Shown in pieces: positions 1-9,371 of a stretch of DNA of 64,000 nucleotides. The stretch covers positions 1 to 64,000 of the forward strand of contig JAHEZQ010000019.1 in the NCBI GenBank assembly GCA_023250955.1, written 5' to 3'. Within the stretch, counting starts at the first letter, position 1. Each line of letters starts with the position of its first letter. Below the pieces are notes generated by a model. The model was not told the origin of the DNA, searched no databases, and was given only the letters and a program-made list of their open reading frames with translations. This DNA comes from Melioribacter sp. (GTDB lineage Bacteria; Bacteroidota; Ignavibacteria; Ignavibacteriales; Melioribacteraceae). A program made the position numbers and the translations under genes.

Positions 1-2736
1 TTTTTGTTTTTTTGCTCCGTGCATTATTTAAGCGGTCAAGAAAAACAATTTAAAGTTGACTTGAAGCTGAACGGATTCGGTGCGTTCTATACGAAAATTA
101 ATTCCGGTGCAGAATATGAAAAATATGCCCGCACTGGAGATTATCCTGATATAGTTGTTGATCTCGGAAACAGCGATTCAAAATTTATTTTTTGGACTGG
201 CTCAAGTTACTTGCCGTTTCTTGATTCAAAAAACGGACGATGGTTTGTTGATGAGTTAATCAAACGTAAGGGTGATGGCGATGAGAAAATGCCTGATAGA
301 ACAAACGCATATTCGGTCGTGAAGATTATTGAGTCATCGAAAGATCAAGTTGTAATTCATTGGAGATATACAACTCAGTTTACAAAATCTAATCCGCAGC
401 TTGGCATAACCCCATATACATTTGTTGACGAATATTTTTATATCAAACCGGATGGTACAGTAAGAAGAACAATTAAGAAGGGTACAAATAAAACTGATGA
501 TTGGACTGATCCTAAAAATATTGTAGCTCAAACTTTCAAACTTACTTCAACAGGAATTGCAGATAAAAATCTAGTTCCGACAGGTAAATCCGAAATCCTT
601 CATGTAGTTCAAGGTTCGAATGTAGTCCCTAATTATATCGTCAAACCTGCTGCATGGTGGAAATTTGATGAAGCACAAGGGGAAGAAGTAACAGAGTCTA
701 TCGGTAATAATAGTTCAGTTGTTGAAGGTAATAAAAGTTTATGGAGAAAAGGTATTTCCGGTACTGCGTTACAGTTTGACGGATACTTTTCAAAAATTGA
801 GATCCCTGCAGAAGTAACTCCAAAAATATCGAATCATTTTACTCTTGAAGCATGGATTGTAATCGGGGCATATCCCTGGAGTTATGTCCCGATTATTCAA
901 CAATGCGATGATGTTCCGGAAGAAGTGCAGTCATTTGTTGGAGAAAAAGCTTTATTGGAAGGGGAGGTAAAAAATTCCGAAGACAAGAAAGATTTTAGAG
1001 TTGAATTAAAAAAAGAAGATGATAAAGGATTTTTCTTAGGTGTTGATGGACATGGGTTTCCATCATTTAAAATTAGAGTTGGTAACAAATGGGAAGAGCT
1101 TACTTCCGGAATCCATCTTGAAAGAAGAAAATGGTATCAACTTGTTGCAACGTACAGTCAAGAAACGGGAGAAATGAATATTTATATTGATGGACAAATT
1201 GCCGGTATTAAAAAGGTTGCCCAAGCCAGCATAGAACTTTCCACGAAAAATATTTTGATTGGAAAAGGGAAAGAACGACGGCCGGTTGATCCTGTAAGAA
1301 AAAATACTTTCCCGGATTCATATTCGTTCGATGGATTGTTGGATGAAATAAAAATTTATGATGTTACTTTGACCGCAGCGCAAGTTGAACAGACCTTCAA
1401 ACTTTACAATTCTATTCCGGCAAAACTTTCAAATGTAAATATGGATAAAAGAGCTTTACCTGATGTAAGACAGCTGCGTTCTTTTGGCGGATATTATACA
1501 AAGCTAAAATTTTATGATATCTGGGATAACCTTTGGCGCTTCAGTGATCATCCCGATGTGGTTGTAGAATTTGATAAGCTGCCTACAAAATTTATTTTTT
1601 GGCGAGGTGTTAGTTACATCCCGATGATTGTTAATGAAAAGAACCAATGGTACAGCAATGAGTTTAATGAAACATGGAATAAATCCGGAGGACAGGGATG
1701 TCAGGAACCGATGTCCGACAAAGAAAATTATAATAATCATGCAAAGATAATTGAGAATACTCCCGCCCGAGTAGTTGTGCAATGGAGATTTCCTCTAATG
1801 GATGTAAATCATGTTATGGCAAATTACAATGATGCAACTGGCTGGGCTGACTGGAGCGATTGGTATTACTACATTTATCCAGATGGTTTGGCAGTAAAGA
1901 AAATGCACTTGTGGACAGATGGCGAAAGAAATCATGAGTGGCAAGAATCGATGGTGATTATGGGACCCGATCAGCATCCTGAACAAATTGTTAATACCAA
2001 AGACGCGCTCACGATGCTGAACATGAAAGGTGAATCGCAAACTTATGATTGGGTAACAGGTCCACCTAAAAATGTGAAGATACCCAAAGAAAAAAATATT
2101 CAGTACGTAAATTATACTGGCGAGTATAAACCGGTTACAATCGGTGAATTTGTAAAGTCAAATGTTTACAACGGCGAGATTACTCCTTATGCTGTTTTCC
2201 CAACATGGAATCATTGGCCGGTTTCTCAAATGCCGTCTGATGGAAGATATGCAAGCTTCACGGATAGAAGCGCTCATTCTTCACTTACTCATGTTATGAT
2301 GCCTGTTTACAAAGAAGCACTCACAGGAGATAAACCTTTCTATGAAAAATTACTCATGGAAGGAATGTTAAATAAAAAACCGGAAGAATTGATCCCGGTT
2401 GCAAAATCATGGTTAAGCGCCCCGCAATTGACAAATGCAAAAGGATGTTCGGGTGAGTTTGATAAAAGCCAGAGAGCATATGTAATCAATTTAAAGACTC
2501 CACCTGTATCATTCAGAATCGATTGTAGCGCCGACCATCCGATGATCAATGCATGTTTCGTAATTAAAAATTGGGGAAAGAGTACAGTTGCAATAATCTT
2601 GATTGACGGTAAAAAAATTGGGGATGATTCATCTATCAAACAAGGTGTAATCAGAGATACCGATGGATCTTATACAAAAATTATTTGGGTGGAAAAAGAA
2701 TCTGTTAAGCCTTTGGATTTTAAAATAACAATGTAA
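1..2736 (+). CDS. Secreted LamG-domain protein with two copies of an unrecognised module (5' partial)
   Basis: The reading frame is open to the first base and the ORF-track TTG start is arbitrary. The first residues look like the end of a signal peptide, so the true start lies upstream of the window. Three parts are visible: an N-terminal module (about residues 25-215), a LamG/concanavalin-like jelly roll (about 217-470, with KFDEAQG near its start and FDGLLDEIKIYD near its end), and a C-terminal module (about 485-910). The two modules are related: both carry a F(G/)xYxTK start, FIFWxGxSYxP and VVxxWR(Y/F). Only the C-terminal one has GCQEPMSDK, IENTPARVVVQWRF and HWPVSQMPSDGR (H about 737). 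Near paralogues follow at 2800 and 18104. The setting among fucosidases and sulfatases suggests a glycan-binding protein or an unrecognised glycan-cleaving enzyme. No catalytic function can be assigned. Confidence 0.85.
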   Translation, partial: FLFFCSVHYLSGQEKQFKVDLKLNGFGAFYTKINSGAEYEKYARTGDYPDIVVDLGNSDSKFIFWTGSSYLPFLDSKNGRWFVDELIKRKGDGDEKMPDRTNAYSVVKIIESSKDQVVIHWRYTTQFTKSNPQLGITPYTFVDEYFYIKPDGTVRRTIKKGTNKTDDWTDPKNIVAQTFKLTSTGIADKNLVPTGKSEILHVVQGSNVVPNYIVKPAAWWKFDEAQGEEVTESIGNNSSVVEGNKSLWRKGISGTALQFDGYFSKIEIPAEVTPKISNHFTLEAWIVIGAYPWSYVPIIQQCDDVPEEVQSFVGEKALLEGEVKNSEDKKDFRVELKKEDDKGFFLGVDGHGFPSFKIRVGNKWEELTSGIHLERRKWYQLVATYSQETGEMNIYIDGQIAGIKKVAQASIELSTKNILIGKGKERRPVDPVRKNTFPDSYSFDGLLDEIKIYDVTLTAAQVEQTFKLYNSIPAKLSNVNMDKRALPDVRQLRSFGGYYTKLKFYDIWDNLWRFSDHPDVVVEFDKLPTKFIFWRGVSYIPMIVNEKNQWYSNEFNETWNKSGGQGCQEPMSDKENYNNHAKIIENTPARVVVQWRFPLMDVNHVMANYNDATGWADWSDWYYYIYPDGLAVKKMHLWTDGERNHEWQESMVIMGPDQHPEQIVNTKDALTMLNMKGESQTYDWVTGPPKNVKIPKEKNIQYVNYTGEYKPVTIGEFVKSNVYNGEITPYAVFPTWNHWPVSQMPSDGRYASFTDRSAHSSLTHVMMPVYKEALTGDKPFYEKLLMEGMLNKKPEELIPVAKSWLSAPQLTNAKGCSGEFDKSQRAYVINLKTPPVSFRIDCSADHPMINACFVIKNWGKSTVAIILIDGKKIGDDSSIKQGVIRDTDGSYTKIIWVEKESVKPLDFKITM

Positions 2737-2799
2737 TAATCGGTTGAACATTATTATGAATGAAAATTTCAAACATCTATATTGAATTTTGGAGCGAAA

Positions 2800-5388
2800 A
2801 TGAAAAACGTAATTAAAATTTTATTCTTTTTAACCACAATATTTTTTATGTCGGTTAATATTCAAGCCGAAGGAAATAAATTTTATGCATACTATACAAA
2901 AGTTCAGCATTCGGCAACTGACTACATGGGAAAATACGCCGACCTAATTGTTGTACTGGAAGATGGAAAACAATTGGAGTTTACCCGCAAGACAGGTTAC
3001 CAACCATTGTGGAAAACTTCAAGCGGCACTTTTTTGATTGATGATCTTTTCCCAGGCAGAGATCAAGATTTCGAATTCAACTACAATTATGTTCGATTGA
3101 TTAAAAACGATCCCGATAAAATTATCGTTCAATGGCGGTATATCCCAGATATTCAAACACTCAACAAAGCTAATAAAGAATTAGATCCCATGATTGTCAA
3201 TGGATTCACTGGTGTAGTGGATGAATTATTCATTATTTATCCCGACGGCAAAATTGAAAGGGAAGTTAAAGAAGCCAAAAACTCTCGCATTGACGATTGG
3301 TTAAATCCAAAAAGTACAACTCATCAGACAATTAAATTATTGGATTCGGGAATCGATCATGGTATGGTTACGTGGGGAAATCCCGGACCATTTTTCCCGA
3401 GAGCGGCAGTAGAAGGTAATCCAATTAAAAAAAATACGGATGTAGTTAAACCGATTCGTAAATGGTCGTTCGACGAAGGTATTGCAAAGCATAAAGATTA
3501 CGTGTTTGATGAAGTGACCAAAACGAGATCGCTTGTTGAAGGTTTAATGACAACTTATAAAAAAGGAGTTTCGGGAACGTCTCTTGCCTTTGACGGATAT
3601 TATACTGGTGTCGAACTTCAGAAGAGTTTTCCGGAATTTAAAAATGAATTTTCTCTTGAAGCTTGGATAGCGCTTGATGTTCTACCGTACAACATTGCGC
3701 CGATCATTCACCAATCAAAAGAATTCGGAAAGGAAGGATACTATTTTGGAATCGATCCGTACGGATATCCATTCATAACTGTTAATGGAATAACCGCAAA
3801 GTCCATCAAGAAAATTTCTTTGTACAAATGGACACACGTCATGGCAACCGCTGGTGCCGATGAGGTAAACTTATATATAGATAAAGAAAAAGTTGCTTCC
3901 GCTCAAATCAATAATCTCACAATTCCTGCACTACCCGTTTATATCGGGTTGAATAATGAAAAAGAAAGATGCACAGATTTTGTGAGAACCAACGATCAAA
4001 ATTTGTTATTTGTTTATGGAATTCAAGGTTTGTTGGATGAAGTAAAAATTTATGATAAGAAATTATCAGCCGAGCAAATTGCAGAATCTTATAAAGCTCT
4101 CTTACCTGCCGACCGAACTTCTGATCTTGCAAAGGGAGTTTTACCAGGAGAAAATGGAACAGTTCAGAGGTTCGGAGCTTTTTACAAGAAGCTTCAGTTT
4201 CATGAACTTTGGGATAACATGTGGCGCGTATCGGACTTTGCAGATATCGTTGTAAAGTTTGATAACCTTCCCACGAGCGTTCTTTATTGGCGCGGAACAA
4301 ACTACGCTCCAAATTGGGTGGTTGATAATAATCGCTGGATGGCGGATCAAAGTTCTGAGATTTCAACTAAACATGGTTGTTCCGAACACATGGCTGATAA
4401 GCAAGTTCGTTCTAGCTTTTCAACCATAATTGAAAACACTCCGGCGCGTGTTGTTATTCATTGGAGGTATCCTTGCGTTGATGTTAGTTACTTCTGTGCG
4501 AATAGAAGAAATTGGACCGATGAATATCATACAATTTATCCCGATGGTACTGCAATCAGAAAAGTTATTTGGGATAAAGGTTTTGACCTTCCGGGATTTC
4601 AAGATATTCAATTTCTCACAAATCCGGGTGAAGCCCCGCTCGACGTCGTTGATATTCAAGCAATGACGGTTGCAAATACTAAAGGCGAAGTTGAAAAATT
4701 ATTGTGGAAGAAACCTTATATCGTTCCTAAAATTACCATCAATGACGCTTGCATCGAGATGCTTAATTCAAAATCGAACTACAAAGTGTTCACCATTTTC
4801 CAGGGCGGAAAGATTACACCATGGGGCGAGAAAGAACAATCGAAATACATTGATGACCCCTTCGCCGGACCTTGGAATCATTGGCCTGTTCACTTAGTTC
4901 CGTCAGACGGTAGATTCGCGGTCGATGTTGATCGGGTTACTCACTTTGCTCTTGGCGCAAATGATAATGCACCGGAATTTGGAAGTATGGTGTTTTATGG
5001 TTTTACAAATCAACCGATTGAAACATTGATCCCGATTGCAAAAGCTTGGAGAAACCCCCCATCAATTATTGATTTTGAGGGTGGGAAAAACACAGGTTAT
5101 GATAAAGATCAAAAAGCATTTGTATTTCTTCTTGAATCCCAAAAACTCTCATTCAAAATAAATGCAACAAAAGATAGTCCGGTTGTAAATCCAGCATTTG
5201 TTATTCGAGATTGGAATAGTGATTCAAGTGCATTGATTAAAATTGACGGCGAGACTGTTCAAATAGGTTCAGATTGCAGAGAAGGATTAACCAGAGATAC
5301 TAATGGGAAGTTGATGAAAATAATCTGGATGAAAATGACTTCAGAAAAATCGCTCGCTTTGGAAATTATTAAGGAAACTAAAAATTAA
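2800..5388 (+). CDS. Secreted LamG-domain protein, paralogue of the preceding gene
   Basis: The ORF track begins at a TTG (2782), but the ATG at 2800 is preferred: GGAG lies 5 nt upstream and the protein then starts MKNVIKILFFLTTIFFMSV with a signal peptide ending near IQAEG. The layout matches the preceding gene: an N-terminal degenerate module (about 20-210), LamG jelly roll (about 220-430, LDEVKIYDKKLSAEQI at its end) and C-terminal module with GCSEHMADKQ, IENTPARVVIHWRY and HWPVHLVPSDGR (H about 694). Only 63 nt separate it from the upstream gene, so co-transcription is likely. The C-terminal end (NPAFVIRDWNSDS) is conserved in all three paralogues. The function is unknown; exported carbohydrate recognition or cleavage is inferred from context. 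Confidence 0.85.
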   Translation: MKNVIKILFFLTTIFFMSVNIQAEGNKFYAYYTKVQHSATDYMGKYADLIVVLEDGKQLEFTRKTGYQPLWKTSSGTFLIDDLFPGRDQDFEFNYNYVRLIKNDPDKIIVQWRYIPDIQTLNKANKELDPMIVNGFTGVVDELFIIYPDGKIEREVKEAKNSRIDDWLNPKSTTHQTIKLLDSGIDHGMVTWGNPGPFFPRAAVEGNPIKKNTDVVKPIRKWSFDEGIAKHKDYVFDEVTKTRSLVEGLMTTYKKGVSGTSLAFDGYYTGVELQKSFPEFKNEFSLEAWIALDVLPYNIAPIIHQSKEFGKEGYYFGIDPYGYPFITVNGITAKSIKKISLYKWTHVMATAGADEVNLYIDKEKVASAQINNLTIPALPVYIGLNNEKERCTDFVRTNDQNLLFVYGIQGLLDEVKIYDKKLSAEQIAESYKALLPADRTSDLAKGVLPGENGTVQRFGAFYKKLQFHELWDNMWRVSDFADIVVKFDNLPTSVLYWRGTNYAPNWVVDNNRWMADQSSEISTKHGCSEHMADKQVRSSFSTIIENTPARVVIHWRYPCVDVSYFCANRRNWTDEYHTIYPDGTAIRKVIWDKGFDLPGFQDIQFLTNPGEAPLDVVDIQAMTVANTKGEVEKLLWKKPYIVPKITINDACIEMLNSKSNYKVFTIFQGGKITPWGEKEQSKYIDDPFAGPWNHWPVHLVPSDGRFAVDVDRVTHFALGANDNAPEFGSMVFYGFTNQPIETLIPIAKAWRNPPSIIDFEGGKNTGYDKDQKAFVFLLESQKLSFKINATKDSPVVNPAFVIRDWNSDSSALIKIDGETVQIGSDCREGLTRDTNGKLMKIIWMKMTSEKSLALEIIKETKN

Positions 5389-5395
5389 TAATTTT

Positions 5396-6409
5396 ATGAA
5401 GAGAGTCGTTATTGTTGATAGAAGAAAATGCGAGATAGTTAATGTTCCAACTCCTCACGCCAAGGATGATTGGGCTGTTGTAAAAATTATAATTGCGCCA
5501 ATGTGCACTGAGTATAAGCAATATGAAAGCGGAATAGCTAAACTTCCACTTGGACATGAAGCTGCTGGAGAAGTTGTTGAGGTTGCACGAAAATCTAAGG
5601 TGAAAGTTGGAGATAGAGTAATTGTTATGCCGCAATATCCTTGCGGTGAATGCAGTCTATGTCTTTCGGGAGAATATATTCATTGCGAAAACAATATTGA
5701 CTTCGCAAAATTTACAGGTTACTCATACGGCAACGATACCTTTGCTCAATATATAATTAAACCATCCTGGCTATTACCGATCATACCCGATGATATTTCC
5801 TACGAAAATGCTTCAATGATATGTTGTGGTTTAGGACCGACTTTTGGTGCAATGGAAAGAATGCATGTTGATGATTTTAACACTGTCTTGATATCCGGCA
5901 TGGGCCCAGTTGGATTAGGAGGTGTAATTAATGCTGTTAATCGAAATGCCCGAGTGATTGCTGTTTCGAGAAACGAATTTCGATCAAAATTGGCTAAAGA
6001 AATTGGTGCCCAAGCAATCATTAATCCGGATAACACTGATGTTTTTGGAAAAATTTTAGAATTAACTGAAGGGAAAGGAGTTGATGTTTCAATCGATTGT
6101 TCTGGAGACGCAACAGTTCAGAGACTAATTATTAATGCAACAAGAAGGAATGGGAAAGTTGCTTTCTGCGGTGAATCAGGAGAGATAAACTTATTGGTAA
6201 GTATTGATCTTATTAGAAAAGGATTAACACTTTATGGTATATGGCACTACAATCTAAATGGTGTAACAAAATTGTTGGAGACAGTCAATTACTCAAAAGA
6301 GAAACTTGATAAAATGATAACCCACAAGTTTCTACTTGATGAAATAAGTAAAGCTTGGGAATTGCAGCTAACGCGGCAATGTGGGAAAGTAATTTTATAT
6401 CCATGGTGA
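5396..6409 (+). CDS. Zinc-dependent medium-chain alcohol/polyol dehydrogenase
   Basis: This is a cytoplasmic MDR-family NAD(P)-dependent dehydrogenase of 337 aa, the usual length. Catalytic zinc ligands appear as C37 (APMCTEYK) and H54-E55 in GHEAAGEV. The structural zinc site is the four-Cys motif CGECSLCLSGEYIHC, and the Rossmann motif is SGMGPVGLGG. It starts 7 nt after the LamG stop codon, so it is probably translated from the same message. The family oxidises secondary alcohols of sugars and polyols (sorbitol, threonine, galactitol types). The substrate cannot be read from the sequence, though a sugar released by the neighbouring enzymes is likely. Confidence 0.85.
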   Translation: MKRVVIVDRRKCEIVNVPTPHAKDDWAVVKIIIAPMCTEYKQYESGIAKLPLGHEAAGEVVEVARKSKVKVGDRVIVMPQYPCGECSLCLSGEYIHCENNIDFAKFTGYSYGNDTFAQYIIKPSWLLPIIPDDISYENASMICCGLGPTFGAMERMHVDDFNTVLISGMGPVGLGGVINAVNRNARVIAVSRNEFRSKLAKEIGAQAIINPDNTDVFGKILELTEGKGVDVSIDCSGDATVQRLIINATRRNGKVAFCGESGEINLLVSIDLIRKGLTLYGIWHYNLNGVTKLLETVNYSKEKLDKMITHKFLLDEISKAWELQLTRQCGKVILYPW

Positions 6410-6449
6410 ATAAATATCTTAAAACTCTAAATGATCAAATTTATTATTG

Positions 6450-6518
6450 TCCGCACATGTGCTTGTAAAAAAGAAAAGAAAGGGACTACTCCTTATGGGG
6501 CATGTGTGCGGATTTTTT
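6450..6518 (+). terminator. Long-stem rho-independent terminator or attenuator upstream of GH29
   Basis: The left arm CCGCACATGTGC (6451-6462) pairs with GCATGTGTGCGG (6500-6511) over 12 bp including two G-U wobbles; T6450-A6512 adds a pair. Six Ts follow (6513-6518). The loop is long (about 37 nt) and holds a small AAGG/CCTT hairpin. The T-run ends only 5 nt before the AAGGA ribosome-binding site of the downstream fucosidase gene. Confidence 0.7.
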
Positions 6519-6532
6519 AAGTGAAGGAAACT

Positions 6533-8029
6533 ATGTCTAAAAACCACATTAGATTTATTTTCGGAGTATTAATTTTTGCAATGATATTCTGTACTCCAGA
6601 AAAAGAGAAGGCTCAATTAAAATACGAGTCTACGTGGACGTCTTTATCAAAGCATCAGACACCTCAGTGGTATAAGGATGCAAAATTTGGAATCTATACA
6701 CACTGGGGTATTTACTCTGTTCCTGCAAAGGGACCAAACGGTTCATGGTACGAACATTTTATGTACATCTCTGGATCGGAACAAAATAAATATCACATTG
6801 AAAATTACGGTCCCCCGGAAAAGTTTGGCTATAAAGATTTTATTCCGATGTTCAAAGCAGAAAAATTTAATGCAGATGAATGGGCTGATCTGTTTCAAAA
6901 ATCCGGGGCACAATTTGCTGGACCTGTTGCAATACATCATGATGGTTTTGCAATGTGGGATACAAAATATTCAGAATGGAACGCAGCAAAAATGGGTCCT
7001 CATAAAGATGTTGTTGGTGAACTTGAACGTGCAATCAAGAAAAGAGGGATGAAATTTTTAACTTCCTTTCATCATATTGAACATTGGTGGTTCGTCCCTA
7101 CATGGGATCAAAGATACGATACGAATAATCCGGCATATAAAGAATTTTATGGACCTATCCATGATAGTTTTAGGGATTCTCCAACCGATGAATATTTAAC
7201 TTCATGGAAAGATAAGGTTATCGAAGTTATTGATAATTACGATCCGGATATTATTTGGTTTGATACAGGACTCGGATCAGTAAGAGAAGATTATAGAAAG
7301 CAAATGATAGCATACTTCTATAACAAAGCTTTGGAACGTAATAAAGAAGTGGTCCTAAATTATAAAGGGAATGATATTTCCCCCGGAATTGGAGTAGTCG
7401 ATTTAGAGCTTGCCCAAATGCGCAAAATGACTTATTACAATTGGATTACAGATACTTCTGTTGACGATCAGGGAGCTTGGGGATACGTCAAAGAAGCAAA
7501 TTATAAATCAGTCAACAATCTTGTTGATAACTTGATAGATCGAGTCAGTAAGAATGGGTACTTGCTCTTAAATGTTGGTCCGAAGGCTGACGGCTCGATA
7601 CCTGAGGAAGTAAAAGAGCAACTCCTTGGCATTGGTAATTGGTTGAAAATTAATGGTGAAGCAATTTACAGTACAATTCCATGGACTATTGCGGAAGAGG
7701 GACCTACTAAACTTAAGTCAGATGCATCATTTAATAATGAAGAAAAATTCGAATACACTTCGCAAGATATAAGATTTACGACAAAGGATAATATTCTCTA
7801 TGCGATTTGTCTTGATTGGCCAGGTGAAAAAATCATAATTAAATCTTTATCAACTTTTGTGCATGAAGATTTCGTTGGAATATATAAAGAGGAGATAAAA
7901 TCGGTTTCAATGCTTGGTGACGGGAAAGAACTTGAATGGGTCATGGACAAAGAGGGTATGATAATCAAATTGCCTCTTGAAAAACCATGTAATTATGCAT
8001 TTGTTTTTAAGATTGTTCTAAGTAGATAA
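6533..8029 (+). CDS. GH29 alpha-L-fucosidase, probable lipoprotein
   Basis: The enzyme should remove terminal alpha-L-fucosyl residues in the periplasm or at the outer surface. ATG 6533 is preferred to the track's GTG (6521) because AAGGAAA lies just upstream. The N-terminus is a hydrophobic stretch ending in IFCTPEKEK, which fits a lipoprotein signal with an imperfect lipobox. GH29 features are the early KFGIYTHWGIYSVP, HHDGFAMWDTKYSEWN and the nucleophile region IIWFDTG (Asp about 244). The NVGPKADGSIPEE block and a C-terminal beta-sandwich follow. At about 498 aa it has the normal length. It lies directly behind a terminator-like hairpin and upstream of an aldose epimerase gene. A second GH29 is at 34907. 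Confidence 0.93.
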   Translation: MSKNHIRFIFGVLIFAMIFCTPEKEKAQLKYESTWTSLSKHQTPQWYKDAKFGIYTHWGIYSVPAKGPNGSWYEHFMYISGSEQNKYHIENYGPPEKFGYKDFIPMFKAEKFNADEWADLFQKSGAQFAGPVAIHHDGFAMWDTKYSEWNAAKMGPHKDVVGELERAIKKRGMKFLTSFHHIEHWWFVPTWDQRYDTNNPAYKEFYGPIHDSFRDSPTDEYLTSWKDKVIEVIDNYDPDIIWFDTGLGSVREDYRKQMIAYFYNKALERNKEVVLNYKGNDISPGIGVVDLELAQMRKMTYYNWITDTSVDDQGAWGYVKEANYKSVNNLVDNLIDRVSKNGYLLLNVGPKADGSIPEEVKEQLLGIGNWLKINGEAIYSTIPWTIAEEGPTKLKSDASFNNEEKFEYTSQDIRFTTKDNILYAICLDWPGEKIIIKSLSTFVHEDFVGIYKEEIKSVSMLGDGKELEWVMDKEGMIIKLPLEKPCNYAFVFKIVLSR

Positions 8030-8107
8030 ACGCTTAAAGGTGAGAACTATAATAAAAAATAATATGATGATCTAGAAAATAATTCAACTGTTAGAAGGAG
8101 TATACAA

Positions 8108-9187
8108 ATGCAAATGGGAAAAAAAGTATTCGGAAAATTAAAAGATGGAACCCAGATTGATCTTTATATAATAAGACATGATGACGGGTCAGAAATTCAA
8201 ATTATGAATTACGGAGCTGCAGTAGTATCGTTAAAAGTTCCGGATATACATGGTAATATTGAGGAGATTGTTCTCGGATTTGATCAACTAAAAGATTACG
8301 AAAATATAAGAAATTTCTATGGGGCAATTGTAGGCAGATCCGGTAATCGATTGGCTAAAGGGAAATTTTCATTGAACGGAATTCAATATAACTTGGCTGT
8401 AAATGATGGGGAAAATCATTTACATGGTGGCATCAAGGGATTTGATAGAGTTGTCTGGGATGCAAAGGAAATCAATGATGAGAAAAATCCTGGAATAAAA
8501 TTAGATTATTTGAGTAAGGACGGCGAAGAAGGTTACCCCGGCAATTTATTTGTGAATGTAACTTATACTTTTTCATCAGATCATCAATTGATAATTGATT
8601 ATAGTATGAAAAGTGACCGAGCTACAATAAAAAATATTACGAATCACTCATATTTTAATCTTTCAGGCAACATAAAAGAAAATATTTTAAACCATAGCTT
8701 GATTTTTAATGCAGACAAATTTTTACCTTCTTTAGAAGGATTAATCCCAACCGGTGAATTTAGAAATGTAAAAGATACTCCGATGGATTTTACTATACCT
8801 CACAAGATTGGCGAAAGAATAAATGTTGCCGATGAACAACTTAAAATAGGTGTCGGTTATGACCATACTTGGGTATTAAAAAAGGATAGTTGTTCACTAT
8901 CTTTTGCAGGCTCAGTACATGAACAAAATAGCGGAAGATTAATGGAAATATTTACGACTGAACCAGGTATTGGATTTTATTCTGGAAATTTTTTAGATGG
9001 AAGCCACGCAGGTCATAACAGTATTCTCTATAAATATCGTGATGGGATGTGCTTGCAAACTCAGCATTTTCCTGATGCTCCGAATCAATCTAGTTTCCAA
9101 ACTACTGTACTAAATCCGGGAGAAAATTATATTTCAAAAACGATTTATAAATTCTCGGTTAGTAAAATGCATGAAAGTAAGATTTGA
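8108..9187 (+). CDS. galM: Aldose 1-epimerase (mutarotase)
   Basis: The enzyme interconverts alpha and beta anomers of hexoses in the cytoplasm; no signal peptide is present. The ATG has AAGGAG 7 nt upstream. GalM-family signatures are GRSGNRLAKGKF, HGGIKGFDRVVW, NHSYFNLSG (catalytic His), GYDHTWVL and EPGIGFYSGNFLDG. The length of 359 aa is normal for the family. It follows a fucosidase gene by about 80 nt and would speed entry of the freed sugar into the downstream dehydrogenase or kinase route. The sugar actually used is not defined by sequence. Confidence 0.93.
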   Translation: MQMGKKVFGKLKDGTQIDLYIIRHDDGSEIQIMNYGAAVVSLKVPDIHGNIEEIVLGFDQLKDYENIRNFYGAIVGRSGNRLAKGKFSLNGIQYNLAVNDGENHLHGGIKGFDRVVWDAKEINDEKNPGIKLDYLSKDGEEGYPGNLFVNVTYTFSSDHQLIIDYSMKSDRATIKNITNHSYFNLSGNIKENILNHSLIFNADKFLPSLEGLIPTGEFRNVKDTPMDFTIPHKIGERINVADEQLKIGVGYDHTWVLKKDSCSLSFAGSVHEQNSGRLMEIFTTEPGIGFYSGNFLDGSHAGHNSILYKYRDGMCLQTQHFPDAPNQSSFQTTVLNPGENYISKTIYKFSVSKMHESKI

Positions 9188-9321
9188 CCACTGTGTGATA
9201 AAGATCGTTCCAATTATATGCACTTATAATGTATGTAGGTTGGGGGTATTATAAAGGCATAAAAACAAGGAAAAATAAACTAATACTTGACAAATTCATC
9301 CAATATCAATAGGTTGCACTT

Positions 9322-9340
9322 ACTTTCACAATATTAGAAA
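9322..9340. promoter_or_regulatory. Putative operator, partial palindrome upstream of the mutarotase lipoprotein
   Basis: The sequence ACTTTCacaataTTAGAAA resembles the palindrome at 12754-12770 (TTTCTAAcatTTAGAAA). Shared bases are ACTTTC, a central A and TTAGAAA. Both sites lie 30-40 nt upstream of a start codon and flank the gene for a ROK regulator, so they could be its operators. This is inference from two sites only. Confidence 0.35.
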
Positions 9341-9371
9341 GTTTACTAATAGATAATTAGGAGAAAAAACA

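Noticed and set aside
3917-4366. 149-aa ORF on the minus strand
   Set aside because: It lies inside the second LamG gene in antisense and has no family signature; the sense protein is conserved with its paralogues.
9287-9315. TTGACA with a TAGGTT hexamer 17 nt downstream
   Set aside because: The -10 match is poor and sigma-70 spacing of this kind is not expected in this group, so no promoter is claimed.
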